The notes beneath the pieces were generated by a model. It saw only the letters and a program-made list of their open reading frames with translations. It made no database searches and had not been told where the DNA came from. DNA of 64,000 nucleotides from RHKX01 sp046330415 (GTDB taxonomy: Bacteria > Actinomycetota > Thermoleophilia > Solirubrobacterales > 70-9): the NCBI GenBank assembly GCA_046330415.1, contig JAXLSW010000023.1, forward strand, positions 30,103 through 94,102. Reading direction: 5' to 3'. The translations under genes were made by a program, and so were the position numbers. This document shows positions 1 through 8,990 of the stretch, one piece after another. Position 1 is the stretch's first letter; every line of letters begins with the position of its first letter.

Positions 1-339
1 GGCTTCAGGCTCGTCGGCGAGATCACCAAGGCCGATTACGACGCGGTGCTGACGCCCTGGGTGAACGAGATCGCCGATTCTGAGCGGGACGTGCGCGCGG
101 TCATCGTCATCGGCGACGACTTCACCGGCTACGAGACCGGGGCCGCCTGGGAGGACACGAAGCTCGGCCTCCGCATGGAGACGCACCATCGCACCCTCTG
201 GAAGCGGGTCGCGCTGGTCACCGAGACCGGTTGGATCAAGCGGCTCGCCGCTCTCTTCGGCTGGATGGTCCCGGGCGAGATGCGCATCTTCGACCTCGGC
301 CACGTCGATGATGCGAAGGAGTGGGCGGCGCAGGACTGA
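1..339 (+). CDS. SpoIIAA-like (STAS-fold) protein, 5'-truncated
   Basis: The open frame is already coding at base 1 and ends at the TGA at 337-339, so this is the C-terminal ~112 residues of a gene that starts outside the window. The GTG at 46 is an internal valine, not a start. The sequence (a Gly-Glu-Ile-x-x-x-Asp-Tyr segment, then 'TPWVNEI', a central Gly-Asp-Asp-Phe, a Trp-rich middle and a C-terminal Asp-Ala-Lys-Glu-Trp) resembles the SpoIIAA-like/STAS_2 family of small cytosolic proteins of unclear role. No catalytic motif is visible. It sits about 100 bases upstream of meaA on the same strand, but a hairpin separates the two, so it is probably not part of that operon. Confidence 0.6.
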   Translation, partial: GFRLVGEITKADYDAVLTPWVNEIADSERDVRAVIVIGDDFTGYETGAAWEDTKLGLRMETHHRTLWKRVALVTETGWIKRLAALFGWMVPGEMRIFDLGHVDDAKEWAAQD

Positions 340-345
340 GGTCCC

Positions 346-378
346 ACCGCCGTCACGGGGAACCCCTTCGGCGGCGGT
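346..378 (+). terminator. GC hairpin after the SpoIIAA-like gene
   Basis: ACCGCCG (346-352) pairs with CGGCGGT (372-378) over a 19-base loop, seven bases after the stop codon. There is no U-run, so as a terminator it is only a candidate. The rest of the 99-base gap up to meaA shows no clear -35/-10 pair. Confidence 0.3.
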
Positions 379-438
379 ATCCTCCCCGGGGGCCGCCCGG
401 CTCCGCGCTGGGTACCTCCGAGACGGAGATCTGAACCG

Positions 439-2493
439 ATGAGCCAAGGCGAGACCGACACCGAGACAGAGCTGCTCCCGCACCAGTTGCCGGGCGAGGA
501 CGGGGAGCCCGGCCGAGACCGGCCGTGGATCATCCGCACCTACGCGGGCCACTCGAGTGCCAAGGCCTCCAACGCGCTCTACAAGTCGAATCTGGCGAAG
601 GGGCAGACCGGCCTCTCGATCGCCTTCGACCTGCCGACGCAGTGCGGCTACGACTCCGACGATCCGATCGCGCAGGCCGAGGTCGGCAAGGTCGGCGTGC
701 CGATCAACAGCCTCGACGACTTCCACCTGCTCTTCGACGAGATCCCGATCGAGCAGATGAACACCTCGATGACCATCAACGGGACCGCGATGTGGCTCTT
801 GGCGATGTACGTCGCGCTCGCCCGGGAGCGGGGCGTCGACCCGAAGTTGCTGACCGGGACCACCCAGAACGACCTGATCAAGGAGTACCTGGCACGCGGC
901 ACCTACATCTTCCCGCCCGCCGATTCGATGCGGCTGATCGCCGAGATGTACGAGTTCTGCCTCGAGGAGACGCCGAAGTGGAACGCCTCCAACATCTGCT
1001 CCTACCACCTGCAGGAGGCCGCGGCGACGCCCACGCAGGAGCTTGCTTTCGCGCTCGCCAACGCGATGAGCCTTCTCGACCTGCTGCGCGAGCGCGGCCA
1101 CTTCTCCGACGAGCAGTTCGAGCGCGCGGTCGGCCGGATCTCCTTCTTCGTCAACGCCGGTATCCGCTTCGTCGAGGAGATGTGCAAGATGCGCGCCTTC
1201 TCCGAGATGTGGGATGAGATCACCAGCGAGCGCTACGGCGTCAAGGAGGCCAAGTACCGCCGCTTCCGCTACGGGGTCCAGGTCAACTCCCTCGGCCTGA
1301 CCGAATCGCAGCCCGAGAACAACGCGTGGCGGATCCTGATCGAGGCGCTCGGGGTGACGCTGAGCCGCAACGCCCGCTGCCGCGCCCTTCAGCTGCCGGC
1401 CTGGAACGAGGCGCTGTCGCTGCCGCGGCCGTGGGATCAGCAGTGGTCGCTCCGCCTGCAGCAGATCCTCGCCTACGAGACCGACCTCCTCGAGTACCCC
1501 GACCTCTTCGACGGCAGCCCCGTCATCGATTCGAAGGTCAACGAGCTCAAGCGCGACGCCGGTGCGGAGATCGACGTGGTCATGGACATGGGCGGCGTCA
1601 TCCCTGCGATCGAGTCCGGCTACATGAAGTCGGCGCTCGTGCGGTCGATGTCGGAGCGCATGAGCGCGATCAACAAGGGGGAGCAGGTCGTCGTCGGGCT
1701 CAACAAGTGGACCGACGGCCTCGAGTCGCCGCTGCTCGGCGGCGATGACGGCGGCGTCTTCAAGCTCGACGCCGAGGCGGCGCAGGAGACGATCGCCAAC
1801 CTCGAACGGACCCGGCGGGAGCGCGACTCCGAGCGGGCCGGGGCGGCGCTCGAGGCGCTGAAGGAGGCCGCCCGCAGCGGCGAGTCGATGATGGAGCCCT
1901 CCATCGAGTGCGCGCTCGCTCGCGTCACCACCGGCGAGTGGGCGAACGCCCTGCGTGAGGTCTTCGGCGAGTACCGGCCTTCGACCGGGGTCGAAGGCCA
2001 GCAGCTCGGTCTCGAGGAGGATCGAGTCGATCAGCTCCGCGAGCGCCTCAAGGGGATCGCGACGGAAACCGGACGGCGGCCGCGGATCGTCGTCGGCAAG
2101 CCCGGCCTCGACGGGCATTCCAACGGGGCCGAGGTCATCGCGGTCTCCGCCCGCCACGTCGGCTTCGACGTCATCTACTCCGGGATCCGCCTGAGCCCGG
2201 AGGAGATCGTCACCTCCGCGCTGGAGGAGGACGCGGATGTGATCGGCGCCTCGGTGCTGAGCGGCTCCCACGTCGAGCTGGCCGGGCGCATCATGGAACT
2301 GCTGAAGGAGGCCGGGGCCGAGGACCGGATCGCCCTGGTCATCGGGGGGATCATCCCGCCGACCGACTTCGAGCCGCTGATGGAGCTCGGCGTCAAGCGC
2401 GTCTTCACGCCCTCCGACTACCAGCTGATCGACATCATGGAGGCGATCGCCGAGATCGTCGAGTCCGGGACCGCCGCGCTGCAACCCGGGTGA
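439..2493 (+). CDS. meaA: ethylmalonyl-CoA mutase-like B12-dependent mutase (MeaA/Ecm)
   Basis: 684 residues with both modules of a B12-dependent acyl-CoA mutase in one chain: an N-terminal TIM-barrel substrate domain (about 25-520) and a C-terminal cobalamin-binding domain (about 545-680). The base-off B12 motif Asp-x-His-x-x-Gly is D558-G-H560-S-N-G563. It is shorter than the methylmalonyl-CoA mutase large subunit at 12-14 kb, and its barrel ('RTYAGHS', 'NTSMTING', 'RPWDQQWSLR') matches MeaA/ethylmalonyl-CoA mutase better than MutB. Expected reaction: (2R)-ethylmalonyl-CoA to (2S)-methylsuccinyl-CoA. No crotonyl-CoA carboxylase/reductase lies in the window, so operation of the full ethylmalonyl-CoA pathway is unproven. 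The ATG is preceded by GGAG at a workable distance, and the stop overlaps the next gene by four bases (GTGA). Another small-acyl mutase specificity is possible. Confidence 0.85.
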   Translation: MSQGETDTETELLPHQLPGEDGEPGRDRPWIIRTYAGHSSAKASNALYKSNLAKGQTGLSIAFDLPTQCGYDSDDPIAQAEVGKVGVPINSLDDFHLLFDEIPIEQMNTSMTINGTAMWLLAMYVALARERGVDPKLLTGTTQNDLIKEYLARGTYIFPPADSMRLIAEMYEFCLEETPKWNASNICSYHLQEAAATPTQELAFALANAMSLLDLLRERGHFSDEQFERAVGRISFFVNAGIRFVEEMCKMRAFSEMWDEITSERYGVKEAKYRRFRYGVQVNSLGLTESQPENNAWRILIEALGVTLSRNARCRALQLPAWNEALSLPRPWDQQWSLRLQQILAYETDLLEYPDLFDGSPVIDSKVNELKRDAGAEIDVVMDMGGVIPAIESGYMKSALVRSMSERMSAINKGEQVVVGLNKWTDGLESPLLGGDDGGVFKLDAEAAQETIANLERTRRERDSERAGAALEALKEAARSGESMMEPSIECALARVTTGEWANALREVFGEYRPSTGVEGQQLGLEEDRVDQLRERLKGIATETGRRPRIVVGKPGLDGHSNGAEVIAVSARHVGFDVIYSGIRLSPEEIVTSALEEDADVIGASVLSGSHVELAGRIMELLKEAGAEDRIALVIGGIIPPTDFEPLMELGVKRVFTPSDYQLIDIMEAIAEIVESGTAALQPG

Positions 2494-3440
2494 AACCGGC
2501 CGTCCACGAGGAGCTGATCGAGGGTGCGCTGGCCCGGGAGCGTGGGGCGGTCGCGCGACTCGTGTCCCTCTTCCAAGACCGGCGTGAGGGCGCGGCCGAG
2601 CGCCGCGCGGCCATCCTCGCCGCGCTCGACGAAGGAGGCGTCTCGCAGGCTCCCGTGCTCGGGATCACCGGCACGCCGGGCTCGGGCAAGTCGTCGCTGA
2701 TCGGCCGGATCGCGGGGGAGATGCTCGGCGCCGACGACGAGCTCGGCCTCGCGGTGCTGGCCGTCGACCCCTCGAGCCACATCTCGGGAGGGGCGCTGCT
2801 CGGAGATCGCACCAGGCTGCGGCTCGACGGACGCGGCGAGCGCCTGTTCTTCCGCAGCGAGGCCTCGGCGACCGAGCTCGGCGGCCTCAGCCCCTCCACC
2901 TTCCAGGTCTCGCGGCTGCTCGTCCGCCTCTACGACGCCGTCATCGTGGAGACGGTGGGCATCGGCCAGAGCGAGGCCGACATCCGCTGGCTCGCGGACC
3001 GGGTGCTGCTGGTGGTCTCCCCGCTCGGCGGCGACGAGATCCAGTTCCTCAAGGCCGGGATCATCGAGATCCCCGACGCCTTCGTCGTCAACAAGTGCGA
3101 TGTCCCGAGCGCCCACGAGAGCTACGCGCAGCTGCGCTCGGCGCTCTGGCTGGCGCGCCCCTTCGACGCCGACAAGCTCGAGATCTACCGCGCGAGCGCC
3201 CGCACCGGGCTCGGGATCGATGCCCTCGCCGGCGAGGTCCGCCGCCTCATCGACTCCGGGCCGACGGCCACGTTGGCCGAGCGCGAGCCGCACTTCCTCG
3301 AGCGCTGGGTGCGGGACGAGTGGGGCCGGCGGGGGGCCGAGAAGCTCGAGCGGCAGTTCGGGACCGCCGCGAAGCTGATCGCCGATGCGGGCGGCTTCGA
3401 CGCGGCGCAGGAGCGCTTCTCGGAGCTCGCGGAGAGCTGA
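2490..3440 (+). CDS. meaB: MeaB-type P-loop GTPase, mutase chaperone
   Basis: 316 residues of the MeaB/ArgK G3E GTPase family, which load and protect B12-dependent mutases using GTP hydrolysis. Walker A is GTPGSGKSS (61-69). It is followed by a Val-Asp-Pro-Ser-Ser switch segment, a 'VETVGIGQSE' switch II and the guanine-specificity motif Asn-Lys-Cys-Asp. It starts at GTG inside the meaA stop (GTGA overlap), so it is translationally coupled and most likely serves MeaA. It is a different paralogue from the MeaB at 11-12 kb: shorter, and lacking that protein's C-terminal extension. The 128-base gap to mmsA could hold a secondary promoter, but none is convincing. Confidence 0.85.
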   Translation: MKPAVHEELIEGALARERGAVARLVSLFQDRREGAAERRAAILAALDEGGVSQAPVLGITGTPGSGKSSLIGRIAGEMLGADDELGLAVLAVDPSSHISGGALLGDRTRLRLDGRGERLFFRSEASATELGGLSPSTFQVSRLLVRLYDAVIVETVGIGQSEADIRWLADRVLLVVSPLGGDEIQFLKAGIIEIPDAFVVNKCDVPSAHESYAQLRSALWLARPFDADKLEIYRASARTGLGIDALAGEVRRLIDSGPTATLAEREPHFLERWVRDEWGRRGAEKLERQFGTAAKLIADAGGFDAAQERFSELAES

Positions 3441-3568
3441 GCCCACGGGGCATGGCCCCGGCGCCCCGCCCCCACGCGACGCGGGCGCTGACCTTCACTA
3501 ACGTGCGTGGTCTCAGGGGGGAGAGGTCCGCACCCCGCATTCAGAGAGACAGAGAGAGCAGCTGAGCA

Positions 3569-5065
3569 GTGAACGAGATTCCCCACTTCATCTCCGGAGA
3601 GCGCCGCGCCGGGACGTCTGAGCGCTTCAGCGACGTCTTCGATCCGGCCACCGGAGGCGTGCAGGCGCGCGTCGCCCTCGCCTCGGCCGAGGAGGTCGCG
3701 GCCGCGGTCGCATCCGCCGCGGAGGCACAGCCCGGCTGGGCGGCGACCAACCCGCAGCGCCGCGCGCGGGTGCTCATGCGCTTCCTCGACCTCGTCAACT
3801 CGGAGATGGACTCGCTTGCGCGGCTGCTCTCGCAGGAGCACGGCAAGACGATCCCGGACGCGAAGGGAGACATCCAGCGCGGGCTCGAGGTCGCCGAGTT
3901 CGCCGTGGGCATCCCGCACCTGCTCAAGGGCGAGTTCACCGACTCGGCCGGGACCGGCATCGACGTCTACTCGATGCGCCAGCCCCTCGGCGTCGTCTGC
4001 GGCATCACCCCGTTCAACTTCCCGGCGATGATTCCGCTCTGGAAGGCAGCACCGGCGATCGCCTGCGGCAACGCCTTCGTGCTCAAGCCGTCCGAGCGTG
4101 ATCCCTCGGTGCCGCTGCGGATCGCCGAGCTGATGATCGAGGCCGGTCTGCCGCCGGGCATCCTCAACGTCGTCAACGGCGACAAGGTCGCCGTTGACGC
4201 GTTGCTCGAGGACGAGCGGGTCCGCGCCTACGGCTTCGTCGGCTCCTCGCCGATCGCCGAGTACATCTACGCGAACGCGGCGGCGCGGGGCAAGCGGGCG
4301 CAGTGCTTCGGCGGTGCGAAGAACCACATGATCGTCATGCCAGACGCCGACCTCGACCAGGTAGCCGACGCGCTCGTCGGCGCCGGCTTCGGCTCCGCGG
4401 GTGAGCGCTGCATGGCGATCTCGGTCGCGGTTCCCGTCGGCGAGGAGACGGCGGAGGCGCTGATCGAGCGGCTCGTCCCCCGCATCGAGAAGCTCCGGGT
4501 CGGCGTTCCGACGGACGAGGAGGCCGACTACGGGCCGCTCGTCACCGCGGCCGCTCTCGAGCGGGTCGAGGAGTACATCGGGATCGGGGTCGAGGAGGGC
4601 GCCGAGCTCGTGATCGACGGCCGCGGCTTCAAGCTCGAGGGCCACGAGGACGGCTTCTTCATCGGCCCGAGCCTCTTCGACAAGGTCACGACGGGGATGA
4701 AGATCTACCAGGAGGAGATCTTCGGACCCGTCCTCTGCATCGCCCGCGCCGACGACTACGAGCGGGCGCTCGCCCTGCCGACCGAGCACGAGTACGGCAA
4801 CGGCGTCGCCATCTTCACCCGCGACGGCGACGCGGCCCGCGACTTCGTCCGCCGCGTCGACGTCGGGATGGTCGGCGTCAACGTCCCGATCCCGGTGCCC
4901 ATCGCCTACCACACGTTCGGCGGCTGGAAGCGGTCGGGCTTCGGCGATCTCAACCAGCACGGCCCCGACAGCGTCCGCTTCTACACGAAGACGAAGACGG
5001 TGACCTCGCGGTGGCCGAGTGGGGTCAAGGACGGCGCGAGCTTCGTCATCCCGACGATGAACTAG
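3569..5065 (+). CDS. mmsA: CoA-acylating methylmalonate-semialdehyde dehydrogenase
   Basis: 498 residues, the normal length for MmsA/IolA. Reaction: methylmalonate semialdehyde + CoA + NAD+ to propionyl-CoA, the last step of valine (and thymine) breakdown. The Rossmann segment 'GITPFNFPAM', the 'FVGSS' nucleotide-binding turn, and 'GSAGERCM' with the nucleophile Cys281 are all present. The family hallmark Asn-His in 'GGAKNH' replaces the Glu base used by ordinary aldehyde dehydrogenases. The GTG start follows a purine-rich stretch (GAGAGAGCAG). Its propionyl-CoA product would feed, after carboxylation, the methylmalonyl-CoA mutase encoded on the minus strand at 12-16 kb. Confidence 0.92.
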   Translation: MNEIPHFISGERRAGTSERFSDVFDPATGGVQARVALASAEEVAAAVASAAEAQPGWAATNPQRRARVLMRFLDLVNSEMDSLARLLSQEHGKTIPDAKGDIQRGLEVAEFAVGIPHLLKGEFTDSAGTGIDVYSMRQPLGVVCGITPFNFPAMIPLWKAAPAIACGNAFVLKPSERDPSVPLRIAELMIEAGLPPGILNVVNGDKVAVDALLEDERVRAYGFVGSSPIAEYIYANAAARGKRAQCFGGAKNHMIVMPDADLDQVADALVGAGFGSAGERCMAISVAVPVGEETAEALIERLVPRIEKLRVGVPTDEEADYGPLVTAAALERVEEYIGIGVEEGAELVIDGRGFKLEGHEDGFFIGPSLFDKVTTGMKIYQEEIFGPVLCIARADDYERALALPTEHEYGNGVAIFTRDGDAARDFVRRVDVGMVGVNVPIPVPIAYHTFGGWKRSGFGDLNQHGPDSVRFYTKTKTVTSRWPSGVKDGASFVIPTMN

Positions 5066-5078
5066 GGCCCATACCCCG

Positions 5079-6227
5079 ATGGAGCCGTTCCACCTCAACG
5101 ACGAGCAGCAGCAGCTGCGGGAGATGGCGCGCGCCTTCGCGCGCGACCGGCTGGCGCCGCGGGCGGTCGAGTGGGACCGGGCGAAGGAGCTGCCCGTCGA
5201 TGTCCTCCGGGAGGCGGCGGAGCTCGGGATGGGAGGGATCTACGTCGCCGAGGAGCACGGCGGGTCGGGGTTGTCCCGGCTCGACGCCGCGCTCATCTTC
5301 GAGGCGCTCGGCACGGGCTGCCCGGCGGTCGCCGCCTACCTCTCGATCCACAACATGGTGGCCTGGATGGTCGACCGCTTCGGCAGCGACGAGCAGCGGA
5401 GCGAGTGGCTGCCGAGCCTCTGCGCGATGGAGAAGCTCGGCGCCTACTGCCTGACCGAGGCGGAGGCCGGATCCGACGCCGCCGCCCTGCGCACCAAGGC
5501 GGTCCGCGACGGCGACGAGTTCGTGCTCGACGGCGTCAAGCAGTTCATCTCGGGGGCCGGGGTCGCCGACCTCTACGTCGTCATGGCCCGCACCGGCGAG
5601 GCGGGCCCGCGGGGGATTACGGCGATGCTCGTACCCGATGGCTTGGACGGTCTCACCTTCGGCCAGCACGAGGTGAAGATGGGCTGGAACGCGCAGCCGA
5701 CCCGGCCGGTCTCGATGGAGGGCGTGCGGATCCCCGCCTCCAATCAGCTCGGCGAGGAGGGGGAGGGCTTCCGGATCGCGATGGCCGGGCTCGACGGGGG
5801 CCGGCTCAACATCGCCGCCTGCTCGGTCGGTGGCGCGCAGGAGGCGCTCGATCGTTCACTTGTCTACGCGGGCGAGCGCCATGCCTTCGGCTCGCCGCTC
5901 ACCGGCTTCCAGTACATCCAGTTCCAACTCGCCGACATGGCGATCGACCTGGAGGCCGCGCGAACCCTGCTGTGGCGCGCCGCGGCCGCCCTCGACGCGA
6001 AGGATCGGGACGCCACCCGGCTCTGCGCGATGGCCAAGCGATTCGCCACCGACGTCTCGATCGAGGTGGCGGACCGAGCCCTGCAGATCCACGGCGGCTA
6101 CGGCTATCTGGCCGAGTACGGGATCGAGAAGATCGTCCGCGACCTCCGTGCCCACCAGATCGTCGAGGGCACCAACGAGGTCATGCGGCTGATCGTCAGC
6201 CGCGAGCTGATCGGGGCGGCGCGGTGA
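5079..6227 (+). CDS. acyl-CoA dehydrogenase, probably isobutyryl-CoA dehydrogenase
   Basis: 382 residues, a typical FAD-dependent acyl-CoA dehydrogenase. It has an alpha-helical N-terminus with 'GGSGLSRLDAALIFEALG', a mid beta-domain with 'CLTEAEAGSDAAA', and a C-terminal four-helix domain ending 'HGGYGYLAEYGIEKIVRD' and 'EGTNEVMR', which carries the catalytic-glutamate region. Neighbouring 3-hydroxyisobutyryl-CoA hydrolase, mmsB and mmsA genes make isobutyryl-CoA (valine route) the likeliest substrate, giving methacrylyl-CoA. That specificity is inferred from context only. The ATG lies 13 bases after the mmsA stop, and the TGA overlaps the next GTG. Confidence 0.88.
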   Translation: MEPFHLNDEQQQLREMARAFARDRLAPRAVEWDRAKELPVDVLREAAELGMGGIYVAEEHGGSGLSRLDAALIFEALGTGCPAVAAYLSIHNMVAWMVDRFGSDEQRSEWLPSLCAMEKLGAYCLTEAEAGSDAAALRTKAVRDGDEFVLDGVKQFISGAGVADLYVVMARTGEAGPRGITAMLVPDGLDGLTFGQHEVKMGWNAQPTRPVSMEGVRIPASNQLGEEGEGFRIAMAGLDGGRLNIAACSVGGAQEALDRSLVYAGERHAFGSPLTGFQYIQFQLADMAIDLEAARTLLWRAAAALDAKDRDATRLCAMAKRFATDVSIEVADRALQIHGGYGYLAEYGIEKIVRDLRAHQIVEGTNEVMRLIVSRELIGAAR

Positions 6228-7267
6228 GCGAGGGCGAGCCCGAGGTCCTGCTCCGCCGCGAGGGCGGTCTGGCGCGGATCACGCTCAACCGGCCCCGGGC
6301 CATCAACGCGCTCAACCTGGCGATGGTCCGCCAGATCACCGAGGCCCTCCGCGAGTGGGCCGACGACGACGCGGTCGCGACGGTCCTCCTCGACGGCGCC
6401 GGTGATCGCGGCCTCTGCGCCGGCGGAGACATCGTCACCCTCCACGACGCCGCGAGGTCGGGCGAGCACGGTCCCGCCGAGGACTTCTGGCGCGAGGAGT
6501 ACGAGCTCGACGCGCTGATCGCCCGCTTCCCGAAGCCCTTCGCCGCGATCATGAACGGCATCGTCATGGGCGGAGGGGTCGGGCTCGTGCCCACGCGCGG
6601 CATCGCCTCGCCACCGAGAGCCTCGCCTTCGCCATGCCCGAGGGCATCGGCTTCGCGCCCGACGTCGGTGGGACATGGCTTCTGCCCTGGGCGCCGGGGA
6701 GCTCGGCACCCATCTGGCGCTGACCGGCCAGCGGATCGGACCCGCCGACGCGATCCTCTGCGGCTTCGCCGACCGGGCGATCGGGGCCGGCGCCCACGAC
6801 GAGCTGATCGGGCGGTTGCCCTCCGAGGATCTCGGAGACGGTCCTCTCAGAGTTGCCTCGAGCCCGCTCGAGGAGGCGAAGCTCCCGCTCAACGCGCCTG
6901 GATCGACGCCGCCTACTCGGCCGACCGCGTCGAGGAGATCGTCGAGCGCCTGCGCGACCGCCCGGAGCCTGCGGCCGCAGAGGCGGCCGAGGCGATCGCC
7001 GCCAAGTCGCCGACCTCGGTCAAGGTCGCGCTGCGGGCGCTTCGCGAGGCCCGCGAGCTGCCCGGCCTCGAAGCCTGCCTCGAGCGTGAGCTCGTCACCT
7101 CCCTTGCCTTCCTGGACTGCCCCGACTTCACCGAAGGAGTGAGATCGACCGTGATCGACAAGGACCGCGATCCCCGCTGGAGCCCGCCCGGGCTCGAAGG
7201 CGTGACCCCCGAGATGCTCGAGCCGTTCTTCGCCGCGCCCGCGGAGCGGATCGGGGCGGCACGATGA
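6224..7267 (+). pseudogene. 3-hydroxyisobutyryl-CoA hydrolase, frame broken by indels
   Basis: Crotonase-fold hydrolase releasing 3-hydroxyisobutyrate from its CoA ester in valine catabolism. Diagnostic stretches are 'GLCAGGDI', 'FPKPFAAIMNGIVMGGGVGL', 'GIGFAPDVGGTW' and 'GELGTHLALTGQRIG', plus a C-terminal 'SLAFLDCPDFTEGVRS' that plain enoyl-CoA hydratases lack. The reading frame steps back by one base three times, near 6588, 6705 and 6893, so homology runs through three frames. The middle step sits in a G-run (CCGGGGAG, where a fifth G restores WAPGELG). Start GTG overlaps the upstream TGA and the stop overlaps the next ATG, so gene borders are intact. Probably a functional gene with sequencing errors. 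Confidence 0.8.
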
Positions 7268-8170
7268 GCCTCACGATCGGCTTCGCCGGCCTCGGCAAGA
7301 TGGGCGGCCCGATGGCCGGGAACCTGGTCGGCGCCGGCCACCGCGTGCTCGGTTTCGACGTCGTGCCAGAGGCCTGCGCGCAGGCCGCGGAGGCGGCGTC
7401 GAGGTCGTCGACGAGCTGGCCGCGATCGCGGACGGCGCGAGCGTCGTGATCACGATGCTCCCCAACGGTGATCTCGTCCGCGGCTGCTACGAGGGAGCGG
7501 ACGGCCTGATGGCCGCGGTGAGCCCCGAGACGGTGCTCGTCGACAGCTCGACGATCGACGTCTTCGACGCCCGCGACCTGCAGGCGGCGGCCGCCGATGC
7601 CGGGCTGCAGGCGATCGACGCGCCCGTGTCGGGCGGCGTCGTCGGCGCCGAAGCCGCCTCCCTGACCTTCATGGTCGGCGGGAGGAGGACGCCTCACCGT
7701 CGCCCGGCCCGCGCTGGAGGCCATGGGCAAGCGGATCGTCCACTGCGGTCCCCGCCGGTTCCGGGCAGGCGGCGAAGGCCTGCAACAACATGCTGCTCGC
7801 GATCTCGATGATCGGCACCGCCGAGGCCTTCGTCCTCGCCGAGCGCCTCGGCCTCTCCGACCAGGCTCTCTACGACGTCGTCTCGACGTCGGCAGGCCGC
7901 TGCTGGGCGCTCGACACGAACTGCCCGGTCCAGGGCCGGTCCCGGCGAGCCCCGCCAACAAGGACTACGAGCTCGGCTTCGCCGTCGACCTGATGGTCAA
8001 GGACCTGCGGCTCGCCCAGGGCGCCGCCTCCTCCAGCGGCGCGCTCACCGAGCTCGGCAAGCACGCGACCGAGATCTACGAGCGGCTGGCCGAGCGCGGG
8101 CTCGGCGGCAAGGACTTCTCCGCGATCTACCCGGCGATCGTCGAGGACCTCGAAGAGGGCGGGCTCGTGA
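7264..8170 (+). pseudogene. mmsB: 3-hydroxyisobutyrate dehydrogenase, frame broken by indels
   Basis: NAD(P)-dependent beta-hydroxyacid dehydrogenase making methylmalonate semialdehyde for MmsA. The N-terminal Rossmann motif 'GFAGLGKMGGPMAGNL', 'VDSSTID', 'DAPVSGGVVGAE', 'ACNNMLLAISMIGTAEAF' and the C-terminal 'NKDYELGFAVDLMVKDLRLA' are all present but spread over three frames. Shifts fall near 7400, 7686, 7692, 7755 (an extra C in a C-run) and 7935. As written, the final frame runs on into the next gene without a stop. The TGA at 8168-8170 overlaps a GTG start in the same way as other gene junctions here, so one more base is probably missing just upstream. Confidence 0.78.
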
Positions 8171-8943
8171 GCGAGTTCGAGACGATCATCCTCGAGCGCC
8201 GCGACCGCGTCGCGCTGATCACGCTGAACCGGCCGCAGGCGCTGAACGCGCTCAACGCGGAGCTGATGGACGAGCTGACGACGGCGGCGGGCGAGCTCGA
8301 CCGTTCCACCGATCGTCGGCTGCATCGTCATCACCGGCAGCGAGCGCGCCTTCGCCGCCGGCGCCGACATCATGGAGATGCAGAGCCAGGAGTACATGGA
8401 CATGTTCCTGGCGGACTGGTTCGCCGGCCGGGACGCGCTCGCCGCCGTGCGGACGCCGCTCGTCGCCGCGGTCGCCGGATACGCGCTCGGCGGCGGTTGC
8501 GAGCTGGCGATGATGTGCGACGTCCTGATCGCCGGGGAGGGAGCCAAGTTCGGCCAGCCCGAGATCAAGCTCGGCGTCATGCCCGGGATGGGAGGCTCCC
8601 AGCGGCTCACGCGCGCCGTCGGCAAGGCGAAGGCGATGGACCCCCGCCTGACCGGTCGCAACATGGGCGCCGAGGAGGCCGAGCGCGCGGCCTGGTCGCG
8701 CGCGTCGTCCCCGACGACCGCCTGCTCGAGGAGGCCATGGAGGTCGCCGAGACGATCGCCGGGATGTCTCTGCCCATCGCGATGATGACCAAGGAGACGG
8801 TCAACCGCGCGCAGGAGATCCCGCTCGGCGAGGGCATCCGCTTCGAGCGTCGCGTGTTCCACTCGATGTTCGCCACCGAGGACCAGAAGGAGGGGATGGC
8901 CGCCTTCGTCGAGAAGCGTGATCCCCGCTTCAAGCACCGCTGA
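8167..8943 (+). pseudogene. enoyl-CoA hydratase/isomerase, frame broken by indels
   Basis: Crotonase of about 258 residues. It has 'RVALITLNRPQALNALN' near the N-terminus, then 'ERAFAAGADIMEM' and 'GYALGGGCELAMMCDVLIA' (the two oxyanion-hole segments), 'KFGQPEIKLGVMPGMGGSQRLTRAVGKAKAM', and the C-terminal 'EIPLGEGIRFERRVFHSMFATEDQKEGM' typical of short-chain enoyl-CoA hydratase. In this operon it would hydrate methacrylyl-CoA. Frame changes lie near 8310, 8640 and 8690. Proposed start: GTG 8167 overlapping the mmsB stop. It ends convergently with the pabB-pabC gene. Confidence 0.78.
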
Positions 8944-8990
8944 GCGCGCCGGATCTACCGGAACCGGCCGACAGCCTCCGCCCGCGGTCT

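Noticed and set aside
3185..5098. 637-codon minus-strand open frame
   Set aside because: Antisense to mmsA and the end of meaB; shadow composition.
6224..8943. True pseudogenisation of the valine catabolism genes
   Set aside because: Motifs, gene borders and coupled start/stop codons are intact and breaks sit in homopolymer runs; error is more likely than decay, although the features are typed as pseudogenes because the frames are broken as given.
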